Assembly: GCA_944990035.1 (NCBI GenBank)
Contig: CALYLX010000146.1
Coordinates: 1,116,001 to 1,180,000, forward strand
Direction: 5' to 3'
Source of the DNA: Clitopilus passeckerianus
Taxonomy: Eukaryota; Basidiomycota; Agaricomycetes; Agaricales; Entolomataceae
Length of the DNA stretch: 64,000 bases
The notes beneath the pieces are model-generated. The model had not been told where the DNA came from. It ran no database searches and saw nothing but the letters and a program-made list of their open reading frames with translations. The position numbers and the translations under genes were made by a program. Positions 32,970 to 44,901 of this stretch are shown piece by piece. The stretch's first letter is position 1. Each line of letters begins with the position of its first letter.

Positions 32970-34633
32970 TGGAATAGAACTGGTAAATGACGAATCAGTA
33001 CAGAGTTCCTTTCTCAATGGATTAGGTCAGGGAATCCTCCAGGTCCTTCTATTCTCCGTGAAGATCTTTCAGCCTCCCCTGAGCATGCATTTCCAGCCAG
33101 ATAACCCACCCATTCCACTCCAAGATCTCCAATACCAATCGCCGGTCCCAACCATCCGTGCAACCCTGGATTTCGACGGAATTTGACTCACATTAACCTC
33201 GTGAAACTTGCTGTGCCTAGAGAAAACCAACGATGCCGTTAGATGGGACAATCGTGCAAAATTTAGGCATAAATTTCTCACCTTCGTCTTGAGGATGTCG
33301 ATGCCGGTGTCGAGCACTAATTCTGAGAGATCGGTGGCTGAGCAACTGTACAGTCCACGGCATTTGCCGCCGTGTTGAATCGCTTGAGCACACGTGATCC
33401 GAATCCATCAACCGCATCCGATCCGGCTTTTCCGGCCCTTCCCTCCTCAACCCCAGTGGAGACTCCATATCCGGAAATCGCGTCAATTCGCCTGGAATTG
33501 TCCGGATCGTCTCCCATCGTTAGAGAATCGACTGAATTCTGCGCGTCTGAGATTTAGAAGCTAGTTCTTCAACCGGTTCAGTTTATCTATTTAGCCATAT
33601 TCTGACGACATGTTGGATATGAAGCCGTTCCATAGCGCGGCGTCTTCCGGATACAGTCAACTTGAAATCAAGAGGCAGACTACATTCGCTAAGTTCTCTC
33701 TCTCTTCCCTACCTCCACCCTCCCCCACCCTACCGCATTTGTACACCAACAGAATTCCTCCTGCTTGCCTCATCTCATGAGACATGCACCGTGTAGAAGA
33801 TCTTCAATCATATAAACTGAGCACCACAGCTCTTTGGGAATTTCTTTAGCACTGATCCACGTTGTGTGAGCAGCACAGGCCGGCGACGCATATAGTCACT
33901 CGTTCACCGGTGTCAAGCCATATCTGAAAAGAAGATAAGTAGCTTGGCTCGATTTTCTTGCCTTTCGACACCCTGATGGTGAGTATTTGCTAGATGCTCT
34001 TAGCCCTTCCGCTGCTGCCTGAAAAATAACTATCTTGGTACGTCTTCCGTCGGTTCTCCACTTTCAATCACTCCACTAATCCCAAACGTTGTAGAAATTA
34101 GCTTTCCATGTATCTGAACCAGTACTTGCCAGTGTGCTCAAGACAGCACAGTGACACAAAGGTGACATTTAACGGGGATATTTACTTGTAGACATAAAAT
34201 AGTGTAACCGTGACTCTAGATTGAAATGAAAATTAAATATCGTTTGAATCCACCTAGCTAATGTCAAGAAACCACAAGACTGCCCAACCCCCTGAAAGCA
34301 CAAGCGGCTATGCTACCAGTCAATATGGGCCGATTGGAACAGATGTACGCCTCCTGTAATTCGTTCAAATCGACTGATATCTATGTTACCCTATCCCAAA
34401 TGATGTAACCATTTCTCACTCGATCCAAAATCTACTATATGCACACTTTTCGCCTCAAATCGACTGCCATCGACTAACTCGATTTTGGCAGATTTCACAC
34501 GATTTCAACATATTCACTCTTCACTGGGCCTCAACTTTGACCTTCTTGGACGACGGACGACGGAAATCTATAGGAAGCTGGGGCAAATTATAGATGATAT
34601 CTTCAATGCAACTGGATAGAGTAACACATCTCG
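32970..34633. other. 1.7-kb intergenic region
   Basis: The left part is the promoter and leader of RPL34. The rest is AT-rich towards the right, with short repeats of AATCGACT around 34366-34470. Open frames near 33217-33557 on both strands overlap and show no family. No gene could be supported. Confidence 0.4.
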
Positions 34634-37440
34634 CTACAACTTCGCCTGTACCCTATCTGTATCTTTGAAATTATAGTAAAGACAAAGCGCTTGTGGATTT
34701 GCAACGGCGGCATTAGGCTCAACATCATATCCTGACACAATCTGCTTTACTGCAACTTCAATCTTCTTCCCACTCGTCGTGTACTGGTTGAGCCAGGTCA
34801 GCGAATGGAAGCTCACGTCGGGAAGGCTTCCAATGAGAGTCCAACTCACCGGAATATCATCAACAGCGTAGATTCGAGAAGGAACGTGTCTTGCGCTGCG
34901 AGCTTTCCTGATCTCAGTATTGATACTATCCACTAGGTCCTCAGTCAAGGTGTGGCCTAATCGCATCTTCAGAAACAATAGAACACGTTCGTCTGAGTCT
35001 TGTGGCCGTCGTTGACCAACGCAAAGCGAGTCCTCGACGTGAGATGAGAACTTCTCCATCACGGAGTATATCTCCCCAGATCCAAACCGAACACCATTTG
35101 GATTGAGAACACCATCACTAGAAGAGAGGGTAAGGTTCCATATGTAGCCGGACGCCCGAAGTGAGTGAAGGGTACCTTCGACCCGACACGACGATTCCTT
35201 TCGTCGTTGGATTGATCGCCATGAAATCTCCTTGTCTCCAGATGCCTATTAACGAGGTTCAACTACGTAGTCAGGAAGGAAGGAGAGTTAGCCAACTAAC
35301 CAGGATATACGTCGAAGTATGCACTCCGTAATTTCTGATCATTCTCGTCCTCCCAGAAGAACAACGGAAGCGACGGATGTGGGCGGGTACACACGAGCTC
35401 TCCCGAGTTTCCCGTGTGTTCAATGTTTTTACCATTCTCGTCGAAAACCTCGACCTTCATCCCCAAGGTCTTTGCTTGGATCTCTGCGGAGAGCATTGTG
35501 TGAGATGCACGTTGGCTAGACCAAGAAAGCGAAACGTACCACCAGCGTATACGGGTAGAATTGGGGTTCCAGTGACAACTGTGAAAGGCCGTGAGCTCAC
35601 GGGGATTGACAAACCGGAATATGAGGTACTTACATGAGGAATAGATGTCCGTTCCTCCGCAGGTTGATACGATATGAACGTTAGGCCCAAAAGCGCGCTG
35701 GGTCCACTCGAACATGGGAACCGTCAACACCGAACCGAACACCCCAATCGTCCTGAGCCCTTCGAAGGGGCCAATATCACCTATGTAGATATCTGAGTTG
35801 GATGACTCGGGAACCCGTCGATAATGTCCTTACGAAGGGGCATGATTCCTTGTCCCATAATTTCCATGAGGAAGCGAGGGCTGGTGCCCCAAACTGTGAC
35901 TCTAAGGGAAAATAGTCGGACATTCATAGGCAAATCAAAACGCTTAGGCAGTACGCACCCTTGGTCGTTCACGAACTTAAGGTATGCACGGACATCGGGG
36001 TAGAAGGGAGATCCATCATAGAGTATGACTCTAGAGCCGGTCGCTAGGCCGTTGAGCATATATGACCACAGTATCCAGCCAGTCTAAGGTATGTTTTAGC
36101 TCCGCCTGCATACCACCGAATCGGCGGCAGACATACCGTGCTCTGGATGAAAAATGTATCCTCAGACCCTAAGCTAAAGCCCAACTTCATATCCTTCTTA
36201 GCTTGTAAAAGGGCTCCCTGGAGATAGACTTGTCAGAGCCCGCTAGGACGGGAGAAGTGTACAGCGACCTACACCTGCAGAGTGCACAATGCATTTAGGC
36301 TTTCCGGAGGTCCCGGAAGAGTATAAGATGTACAGAGGGTGGTCGAATGGTAGTTGGGTGAATGTTAACGGGCGCTCAGAGTCACCCGAGGATAAGAATG
36401 TGGATAGGGTCATGCTAGTCAAATCTCGTCACCTAGTTGCTCGGATAGAGAGATATGGCCTCACCCGTTGGGTATAGAATGGGGTAGATCTCGACCAGAA
36501 ATGACACTTGGCAGCAAGATCGCTTTCTGCAGACCATTGGCGGAGAGATCACGGGCTACTTCTCCAACTTTGCTCAGTAAATTGACAGCATTTCCGGCGT
36601 GCTGAATTTCGGTTTCCGCGAGTATAAATTTGGGTTGAATTTGAAGGTATCTATCGAGAATACCCTTGGTCACTGTAAGAAGGACATTGACGAGGGAGAA
36701 TCAAGGAATTTATTCACGTCTGATCTCATATCTGTTGCTGAAATGGAGAAAATACCGCCGACACTGATGACAGCAAGTGCCGTGGCCACCATGGTGACTG
36801 AATTCGTCGCAATGGCTAGTTCAAGGGAGAAAGAGAAACTCATTAGCCGAGTTGGCATAAACAGGAGGTCAAATGTCCACCTGCAACACGGTCGCCAGGT
36901 TGCAACCCATTAGCTACGAAAGCTGCAGCAATCTGTGTCGCCCTCTGGCGTAGTTCTCGGAATGTGTAGTCCTTGATGAGACCAGACTCGTTTGCAGCCG
37001 TAATCGCGACGCCGTCATGGCAGCGATACAGCAGATTCTCTGCATAGTTTAGACGACAATTTGGAAACCATCTAGGCAGTTCTGGTATTCTCCCAGGTAT
37101 CATTATCTAGGAGTTGAATTAGCTATGCAAGTACTTTCGGAACGTCAAGAGTAAGTACCTGGCGTGGATCAGGAGAAACGGAGGAGATGATGCCAAGGAA
37201 CTCCCAAAGATCTATCCAGAACATGTATGTCTCGATGGAATACTGGTGTAATTCATAATAATTGCCTAATCGCACAGTTCAACTTTCAGAGGCTTGAAAG
37301 TCGGGAAACCACTACGCACTAAGCTTCAGTCCATGCTTTCTGTTAATCAGACGACGCAGGGCATCAACTGGTGTCTGGTGCGGGTGTACATGCTTCCACA
37401 GAAGGCGCGAGTGTGCAAAAAGAGAGCTAGGGCTAGACAT
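34634..37440 (-). CDS. Acetoacetyl-CoA synthetase (acetoacetate-CoA ligase)
   Basis: ANL-superfamily AMP-forming ligase that activates acetoacetate in the cytosol for sterol or fatty-acid synthesis. About ten exons. The start at 37440 reads [20 protein letters not shown], the typical AACS N-terminal region, followed by [12 protein letters not shown]. Next come [19 protein letters not shown] and [18 protein letters not shown]. The AMP-binding P-loop is [18 protein letters not shown]. Then [48 protein letters not shown] and [19 protein letters not shown]. The catalytic-lysine region near the C-terminus is [16 protein letters not shown] after an intron ending CAACCAG. The ORF ends [13 protein letters not shown]. 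No lesion was found when spliced. Exon ends are approximate. Confidence 0.92.
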
Positions 37441-38867
37441 GGCGACCTTCGATGCTGGGGATCAAGGTGATTCAAGGCAAAGCTAACACGAGGCTAGACC
37501 CTAGAAAGTGGACGCCAAAAAGCACCTCATAATTGGAGTGTTTCCAAGAACCCTAGATCCTTGAGGCTCGTGACAGTCGGAGTGCTTCTCAGGCTAGGGA
37601 AATTTCCGAGAACTTCGGCCGTCGGGGGAAACCTCGAGGATTCAGGCGGAGGGTCAACACATTCAACCCTTTGAACGTTACATTGAATATTGAAGCTTAG
37701 TGCTCAATAGCCTAGCTTGGATGTAGATCGTATTCAAGTCCTTGTCATTGACTCGTCAAGGCTTCAACACAAACATCGGATGTTCCCACAATATTGATCG
37801 GATTTGGAGGAATTGGCCACTCACCGTCAACACACCCGCCGCTTTGCAAATTGCGGTCTTCTGAGATTCACCCCCGCACACCTGTGGGTCTCTTCTGTCG
37901 TCTAGCGTCTTTAGTTTGAAGATGCAATAGGTCAAAGATAAACGACGGAATACACACCCTATGTATCTGCAGTAAACTATTCTCGGAGATCATCCTGGAT
38001 TTGAAACTTAAAGGTCTAACATTGAGCAACTCGATATCAAACAACCGACTCCCCACCAATGTCTATCTTCGCGCCAACCCAGTTTCAGAGGCCCCCTGAC
38101 ACAAACCATAGTATGCTAGTGCGACAAAGGCTGGCTGGAACTTATAGCGATACTCCACGGCTTGGCTAGAAACTGAGGTTGTGAAGTGGAAGAAGATTCA
38201 CTCGCTTGTGAATGATTTAGCACCTAAGCATTTGAGATTCGGGGAGTTGGCTTCAAGCAAGCCCTTGAAGGGTAACCGGTTGACTCGATACAACTAGACG
38301 GCCAATCGTCACCAACATCTCTTACAGGGACACTTCAACCTGACGTCTCTGAGGCCCACTGCGGCAGCCATGGGTTTCCGCAGGACTTTCGAAATACTAC
38401 ATGGGCGAAGCACTGGCCCTTCCGCTGCGATTTCCGCATTCAAACTCGGGTAAATCTTCGGTTTCGTTCATCCTTTAGATGCATGATTAAGGAGTGATCG
38501 AAAAACACCATATGCAACCCTAAGGGTGCTGAATTCTGAGGCAAACAGTGTGCCAGGTCCGATACTGCCAAATTCTTCGCAGAAGGATCAGGAAAGCCAT
38601 CCGTCCCCGCTGGATAGTATTGAAAGTATATTGCCGATATGACTTTGTCAATCAAGGTCGATCTTTACGACGATGTCTTTTCTTTTGTAGACTCATTCGC
38701 CTGTACCCCAATGAAACTGGAAATATAATCATCTCGGTTACATACTAGTAGACAAACATGAATTCATCGGGAAGCTCAGAAATGTACACAAGTCATGCAG
38801 CAAAGTATCAGATGGTAAACCAGATAGATAACGGCATTCCATGATAGAAAAGCGGACATGGAACTTT
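37441..38867. other. 1.4-kb intergenic region
   Basis: Contains the promoter of the acetoacetyl-CoA synthetase gene and the 3' flank of the membrane-protein gene to the right. Only short unrelated frames; nothing recognisable. Confidence 0.45.
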
Positions 38868-40178
38868 CTACCTTTCGTTCGAGACCTCGCCTTTCGGTGA
38901 CGTAGAGACGTTGTGCGCAGACTCCACAACGGACTTCTCGAAATACGCAAGCACGGTAATGAGCGAAGAATACACTGCCTATGGGAAGAGATCAGATGGG
39001 AATGACGAGTGATTCGGAAAAGGGTGCGCACAAATAACCCAGTGGCAAAAGAGCCAATCGCCCCTTTTGAAAACGACGCGGCCAGGGAACTTGGGCCATA
39101 CTTGTCGGGAACTACTGTTTCGATCACAAAATTGGTGAGCTACGACATCAATATTAGTACTACAAGCTTCAATCAAGCGGGGCCCCCCAGTGCGAAAAAC
39201 GTACCATAACACAACATAGCAGAGTACCACCCTCTACGAGTAAGGCAAGGATTCGACCTCCTCCTCGTTTGAGGGCTTTCGAGCTCCCTTTGTTGCTATC
39301 CGAGTGATGACCTAAGGAGGTGTGCAACCTAGCAAGCAGTTGGGAAGTAGTCAATACATTGTAAACATCCTTGTGGAATGGATTAAGCTTACCACAGCCT
39401 CCAACCTAGAAGCACCGTTGCGATAATGTTGAGGCCAAGGGAAATGTAATTGAATGCATCATTAAGACGATGTGGTAGAAGATACTCTCCAGTGTATGAG
39501 CCTAAATAATTATTGTAACTAGAGATGACAGCGCAGGCTGCACTAGAGAGACCCAGGTTGATTAACCAGAAGAAGAGGAGGCAATGAACGATCCAACGTC
39601 GGCCAGGAAAGAGAATTAAGGCTCTCCAGAGAACGATGACATCACTGATGATGCACTAGTCCAAATGCTCAGTCATGCGATAGGCAGCGAATGTTTTAGA
39701 AGGAATTACGAGTATGTTTTGGATCCAAAACAGCGGAATATTAGGTGGAAAGAGTTTTCGGTCGTTTTGCTTGGCCGCGGATATATAATCACCGTTCCTC
39801 GCTGCAATATCTCCTAGGAATCCAAAACCTACGACAGAGTGCCTGATAGAGCAAGCAAAAAAAACTGTCCAGAGGGTAAAGCAGACGGCGCTGGTGAGAG
39901 CCGTCACCTTTGTAACCCTCGATTCGAGTCCACGAGATCTTCCAACGATCTCAACATTCTCCTCAGAGTGGATGTAATATAACGCCTACTTGTACACCCA
40001 AGCTAGAAATGCGAAGACTGAATTGTCACCCCTGTGAACGTCGTCAGCGGAGAACCACCAGGGAGCTATGTAACGGAATACCGTAGGTCACTGAGATGGC
40101 AATAGTTGAGCCAACATGAGCAGGAAAGAATATTGGCCCATCGTAGGAACGGAAATTTTCAACGAGAATTGGGTCCAT
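38868..40178 (-). CDS. Multi-span integral membrane protein of unknown function
   Basis: Several exons joined by GT..AG introns. It starts MDPILVENFRSYDGPIFFPA, as in a large basidiomycete family of orphan seven-span proteins. Hydrophobic segments include LTSAVCFTLWTVFFACSI, DVIVLWRALILFPG followed by WIVHCLLFFWLINLGLSSAA, YISLGLNIIATVLLGWRLW and ILALLVEGGTLLCCVM. A C-terminal exon gives YSSLITVLAYFEKSV and a hydrophilic tail ending SNER. The stop at 38868-38870 follows directly. No domain name can be assigned. The tail after the last span is short. Expression and ligand are unknown. Confidence 0.65.
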
Positions 40179-41131
40179 TGGGAGTATGTGCCAGTGCGAG
40201 GTATTCCTTGTCTTTCAGAAAACATCTAGCGTTGAGAGATCACCATTTATGTGTTCATTCGTGGCGCCGATAGCAGGGGAATTGTTGAATTTGCCAAGGA
40301 ATAGCGTGAGCCTGGATGCAATTTTGGAACCCAGCTGAATGATCATCATCTTATTCGATAGACATGTCTGGAGTACCAGGGCTCGTGGCCACTGACAGGG
40401 ATTAATGATAGTTTTTGGGACCTTTTGACCAATGAAAGGTGAGCGTCCCAACCAATTCAGATACGATCCGTGTTGTTCGTAGGGTTTCGGTAATTGGAGC
40501 ATGATCTTGAATTGACAAGAAGCCTCACGAGTTCGATCCCCTGATTCTGGCAGTGCTATCAGAGGAATGGATTGGGGGAATGGATCATAACTTGAGCGCC
40601 AGCATATTTGGCACCTGGCACCTCTTCATGACGACCATCTTAATGATGCGAGCCAATGATGATCTTTAGGCTATCTTTCGGACGACTCCGAAGTCAACTG
40701 TTGACTTCATCACACTTCATTATGTTCGCTCTGCTGCTTCTCTCCTAGCCTGAGCCAGAGTTGAAAGTTGAGTTCTTGGGTGACCTACCAGCTGCCTCGG
40801 TTGACTTGTGGCTCGTGACATTGTGTCATCCGTTCCTACAAGACTCAATTTTTGCACGGTAGAATACACTTCAGATGGCGGTGTATAGGAACATATTATC
40901 GATTATCCCCAGAGTCTTTGTGCTCATCACAAGGCCTGCTCTGTCCAATCAGATGGGTTCTACAGTTCTCAAACTGCTGTTGAATTTTGTGACGGAGCGT
41001 CGAAGGGCGAGTTTCGTGGAATATCTCTACTCAATGTTTCACTTCTCTGCACAGAATTCGTATCTTCAAAGCTATCATATCAATCCTGCCACCAACAATA
41101 TAACTCGGTTCTATCTCATTTTCTCAACTGG
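40179..41131. other. Intergenic region
   Basis: Holds the promoter of the membrane-protein gene (left) and the 3' flank of the first ketopantoate-reductase-like gene (right). A 100-codon plus-strand frame at 40875-41177 lies partly antisense to that gene's last exon and has no recognisable family. Confidence 0.4.
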
Positions 41132-42636
41132 TCAGCGGTGGCCAGTTACTGCTTCCTCTCTCTTTCGTAAGATTTGATTTTGCATGACAAGGAGGAGGGC
41201 ATAAATCATCTCAACTCTCTTCAGGTTCGTTGAGCTTCCTGTCTACAGCATGGATTACCGAGACTCACCGGCATGTCTATTCCTCGATTCTTTCCTAATC
41301 TTACGATTTCGCCGACGATGACTTCTATCTCCATCGGCCTGTCTTGCTCCATGTCAAGCATCATACTTGGTTTATGGGTGGTCGTCGGGGTGATGTACAG
41401 TTGCTCGGCGTAGTTCATGACGAACTCCACAGTGTTGGGCGGAAGGTCGCCTTCTGTAGCAGGGAACCCTAGTGCATGTCCTGAGAATTATTTTCAGCTT
41501 CGTAGCTGGGACGGTTTACTGCCGTTATACCTAGCGTGACGAGCTCTCCCAGAAGCGATCTGATCGCAGGGATAGCATATGTAGCCACCAAGTCAGAAGT
41601 GGACGACGAGATATAAGGGGTGTAAGTGACGCTGGGGTCCGTCGGTGCGCGACGGAATAGTGATGGAGTTCTGTAGCTATAACCAGGGATCGTCAAAATA
41701 CAACTGCTCTCTAACATAAATTAATAGCAATTACCGCGTAATGGTCGCAATTGATGCAAAAACGACGTTGAAGAGATTCTTGAAGTATTTCTTCCTCTGG
41801 ATTTCTGGAACAACTTCTACTTCGCTTCCTCCCGCCTCCATGATGGTTTTCAAGTTGCTGAGCAGAACGGCTTCGTCCGTGCTATTGATGTCCGTCGTGA
41901 GGTCTTCATGCCGGTATACACCCACGACTAGTCTGTCCTATAATTGCGGTGAGGTTAGAAATCCCTAAGAGTATTCAGACGGTATCGTACATGATGTTCG
42001 TGGACGACCTGATTTGGTGCTGCAAGGTTGACGCCAATATAAACGGCAGCACTGACAATCCTTGGCTCTTCCTGGCCAATGGACTTGATCCCACGGTAAA
42101 GGTCCTTTTCTACACCTATCCCATTTTGTAGGAGAACGTATACAGGTTGCGTATACTTTTCGGTGTAGGAAGGTGCCAGCAAGGGCGAGAGAAGACGCGA
42201 GGTGGGCAATAGCTCGGGTACCGCCTTGGTCACCACAAATACGTAGGCGTATTCTCGGTCGGCTGCCTCCTCTACAGAGCTGACCACTAAAAGAGTGCTG
42301 TAAGCATCGGAGAAGATCCAACCATCGGGTCGAGAGGCGTACGGCGATCAGGTCTCCAGCCAGAGATTTCTCCGTATTTCCAGCTCTTGAAGTTGCATCC
42401 ATGCTCTGCCAATCGTATTCAGAGTCAGGATTACTCTTCGCTCTGACTGTGATACCTTTGATTTCTGGGAAATTGCTCCTTGCCACCACAGTGAGCCGAG
42501 CGAGTCCGCTCTTCTGAAGGACCAAGGAATCTGAATGGGGCCTATTCGGTCAACGATCCGCAAGACCTTGATTGGCGGCGCACGCACAGATAGCACCAAC
42601 CGCGCCAAAGCCCACCAAGAGCACGTCCTGCACCAT
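41132..42636 (-). CDS. Ketopantoate reductase-like protein (PanE/ApbA family), copy 1
   Basis: NADPH-dependent 2-dehydropantoate 2-reductase family. The Rossmann motif is MVQDVLLVGFGAVGA (GxGxxG) at the very N-terminus, followed after an intron by LVLQKSGLARLTVVARSNF. Conserved blocks are YAYVFVVTKAVPELLP, YVLLQNGIGVEKDLYRGIK, IVSAAVYIGVNLAAPNQVVH and, near the C-terminus, HKPSMMLDMEQDRPMEIEVI, which carries the family's S-x2-x-D substrate-site segment. The last exon gives VEMIYALLLVMQNQILRKR. The start was chosen by alignment with copy 2 (DVLLVGLGAVGA). The intron inside the WKYGEISGWRPDR region was also fixed by that comparison. Catalysis of ketopantoate itself is not assured; many fungal homologs act in other pathways. 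Confidence 0.85.
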
Positions 42637-43061
42637 GTCGGTACCTGGGATACGAACTTGAAGATGGGAGCAAAGAGGCAACAGGCGAGATGTTAATCCG
42701 GTCCGGTGCAGGTCGAAGACCTCCTTATCTTTAGTCAGATGATGCCTTGACATCGAGCCTAATAGCCGAATGTCGACATCGAAACGTCTGAATTGTCTAA
42801 TAGAATAGGAAAAGGATACGTTCTAACAAAAGGCTTCAAACATCCCATCAAATATGAGCGAACGGCGTCCCATCCGTTCCGCAACTCTGTTTCATCTGGG
42901 TGGGACTGAGTATTCATACCCCCCGCCGAGCTTGGAAAAAAAAATCGTTCTGGTGAGCAACAAAAAGTATCTCACGTCGTCGCAGAGATGCGCAACTATG
43001 ACGCAGCTGCCAGTTATTTCTGTTACAGACCGCTCGAACAGTTCGGTCATTCTAGGTATCG
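42637..43061. other. Intergenic region between tandem reductase genes
   Basis: Promoter of reductase copy 1 and 3' flank of copy 2. An A-rich run lies near 42940. No gene. Confidence 0.5.
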
Positions 43062-44567
43062 CTAGTTCTTAGCCTCCTCTAATTTACGGAAGATCTGGTT
43101 TTGAACAACAAGTAACAAAGCGTAAAGCATTTCCACCCGCTGCATGTGGGGAAGAAGCATTAGCTTGAGCGTCTGAAAGTGAAGAGAACATGCACGTACA
43201 GGGAGAGAAACGCCACGGGCTTGGGCCATTCTGACTACTTCCCCAAGTATCACTTCGACCTCCATGGGCTGATCTTTCTCCATGTCTATCTGCATACTTG
43301 GCTTGTGAATACAGGTGGGTTGGCCATAGTTTTTCTTGGTGGAGTCCATGATGAGATCCACGCAAGAGGCTGGGACCCCATCGTCGGAGTCGGGGTAGCC
43401 CAAAGCACGGGCTGTAGGGGGTGGTGTTAGCCCTCGACGCGACTTCTGAAAGGGATACATGAATCGTACCTAGGACGAGGCATTCTTCAAGAGTGGCCTT
43501 GATTGTCTGGATGGTATATTTCTCGATGGCCTCTGCAGTTGCTGGGCAAATATAAGGTGAATATTGGACAGTAGGGTCGGTAGGAGCCTGGCGAAGATAC
43601 GCTGAGATCGAATATCTGAAAATGTGTGAGCGAATCTTCCTTCCGCGACACGAATGATTTGCCTTGTCAAGGACGCAGAGGAAGAGTATACAATGTTGCG
43701 CAGGTTCTTGAGGAACTTAGTTCGCTGGACTTCGGCAACAAGGCTCGTATCACTTCCCCCTTTTACCAGGATATTCACGACATCCCCTAGGAGAGCCTGT
43801 TCCTGGGGCGAGTTCGTGGTCGTGGTGAAGTCGTTGAACCGGTAAGCGCCCAGTATGACTTGATCCTAAATCGGTATCAGCATTGAACAGAGCGACACAG
43901 AAGCGGCGCTCACAAAATAATCATGCACAACCACATTGGGTGCCGTCTGGTTGACGCCGACATAGACTGCAGCGCTGAGGATCTTCGGTTCATCCTTCCC
44001 AAGAGCCTTGATAGCGTGGTACAGGTCGAGTTCACCATTGAGCCCATTTTGGAGCAGAACATATGTCGGCTGCGGATATTTGTCCGCATAGCTTGAGGAG
44101 AGCAACGGGGACAGAATCTTGGAGTTTGGATTCCAGTCCGGGACTGCTTTGGTGACCAAGAAGACGTAGGAATACGCTCGATCACCAGCTTCAGCGACGG
44201 TTTGCACCACTAAACCAGGTCAATTAGAGGCTAGATGTGGATAAAGCAGGTTGAATGCCTACATCGATAGGGTCTCCAGCGTTTGATGCTGCCATACTTG
44301 TAACTTTCGATATCCAGCCCATGGTCTGCGTGGACCACGTCAATACTTTACGACACGTTCGGTCGGTGGCAATCTCACCTTTGACTGCAGCATAATTGCT
44401 TCTGGCCACGACTGTAAGTCGAACAAGACCACTTCGCTGCAGAACGACTGCGTCTAGAAAATCGTATTAGCATGGTCCGAGCATCCAAGATACGTATCAT
44501 GCTCACAAAGCGCGCCAACAGCTCCTAAACCAACGAGCAGGACATCCTTGACGTTTTCCTCAGCCAT
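43062..44567 (-). CDS. Ketopantoate reductase-like protein (PanE/ApbA family), copy 2
   Basis: Tandem paralog of the gene at 41132-42636. It begins MAEENVKDVLLVGLGAVGAL with the GxGxxG dinucleotide motif. The following exons give VVLQRSGLVRLTVVARSNYA, YSYVFLVTKAVPDWNP, YVLLQNGLNGELDLYHAIK, ILSAAVYVGVNQTAPNVVVH, AEVQRTKFLKNLRNIVYSS and HKPSMQIDMEKDQPMEVEVI, ending with IFRKLEEAKN. Intron positions match those of copy 1, showing that the two arose by duplication. Protein identity looks like roughly half, so the duplication is old compared with the 18-25 kb one. A TATA-like element lies upstream at 44635-44644. Confidence 0.87.
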
Positions 44568-44901
44568 TTCTTGAGACGAAAAGTGGCAGAATTGGTAACT
44601 ATCGTGGCCATGATGAACGTTCAACCTTTATATGAAGGTAGGACGGAAGAGCGGAACGCGGGGTATTCAAAGATTGTGATCATCTGGCCCGTCCCTGTCG
44701 TTGGAATGACTCATGAGCTGGTTTACTTTCATCCGCCGCCTCGGTAGATAACTCGCCAGTTGACACGTTCAATACATTTGAAAGAGTCCAGATAGTTTAT
44801 AATCCAGAACAGGATCGGAAAATACACGTTTAATTTGGTATGTTACAAACAGTGGGAAAGGCGGGACAGTCGTCGGAAGGAGAGTATATTCGTGAAAAGT
44901 T
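44568..44901. other. Intergenic region
   Basis: Promoter of reductase copy 2 and 3' flank of the CSN1 gene, which is on the same strand. Contains a TATA-like element near 44640. Confidence 0.5.
44635..44644 (-). promoter_or_regulatory. TATA-like element of reductase copy 2
   Basis: On the minus strand CATATAAAGG lies about 70 nt upstream of the ATG at 44567. Confidence 0.45.
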
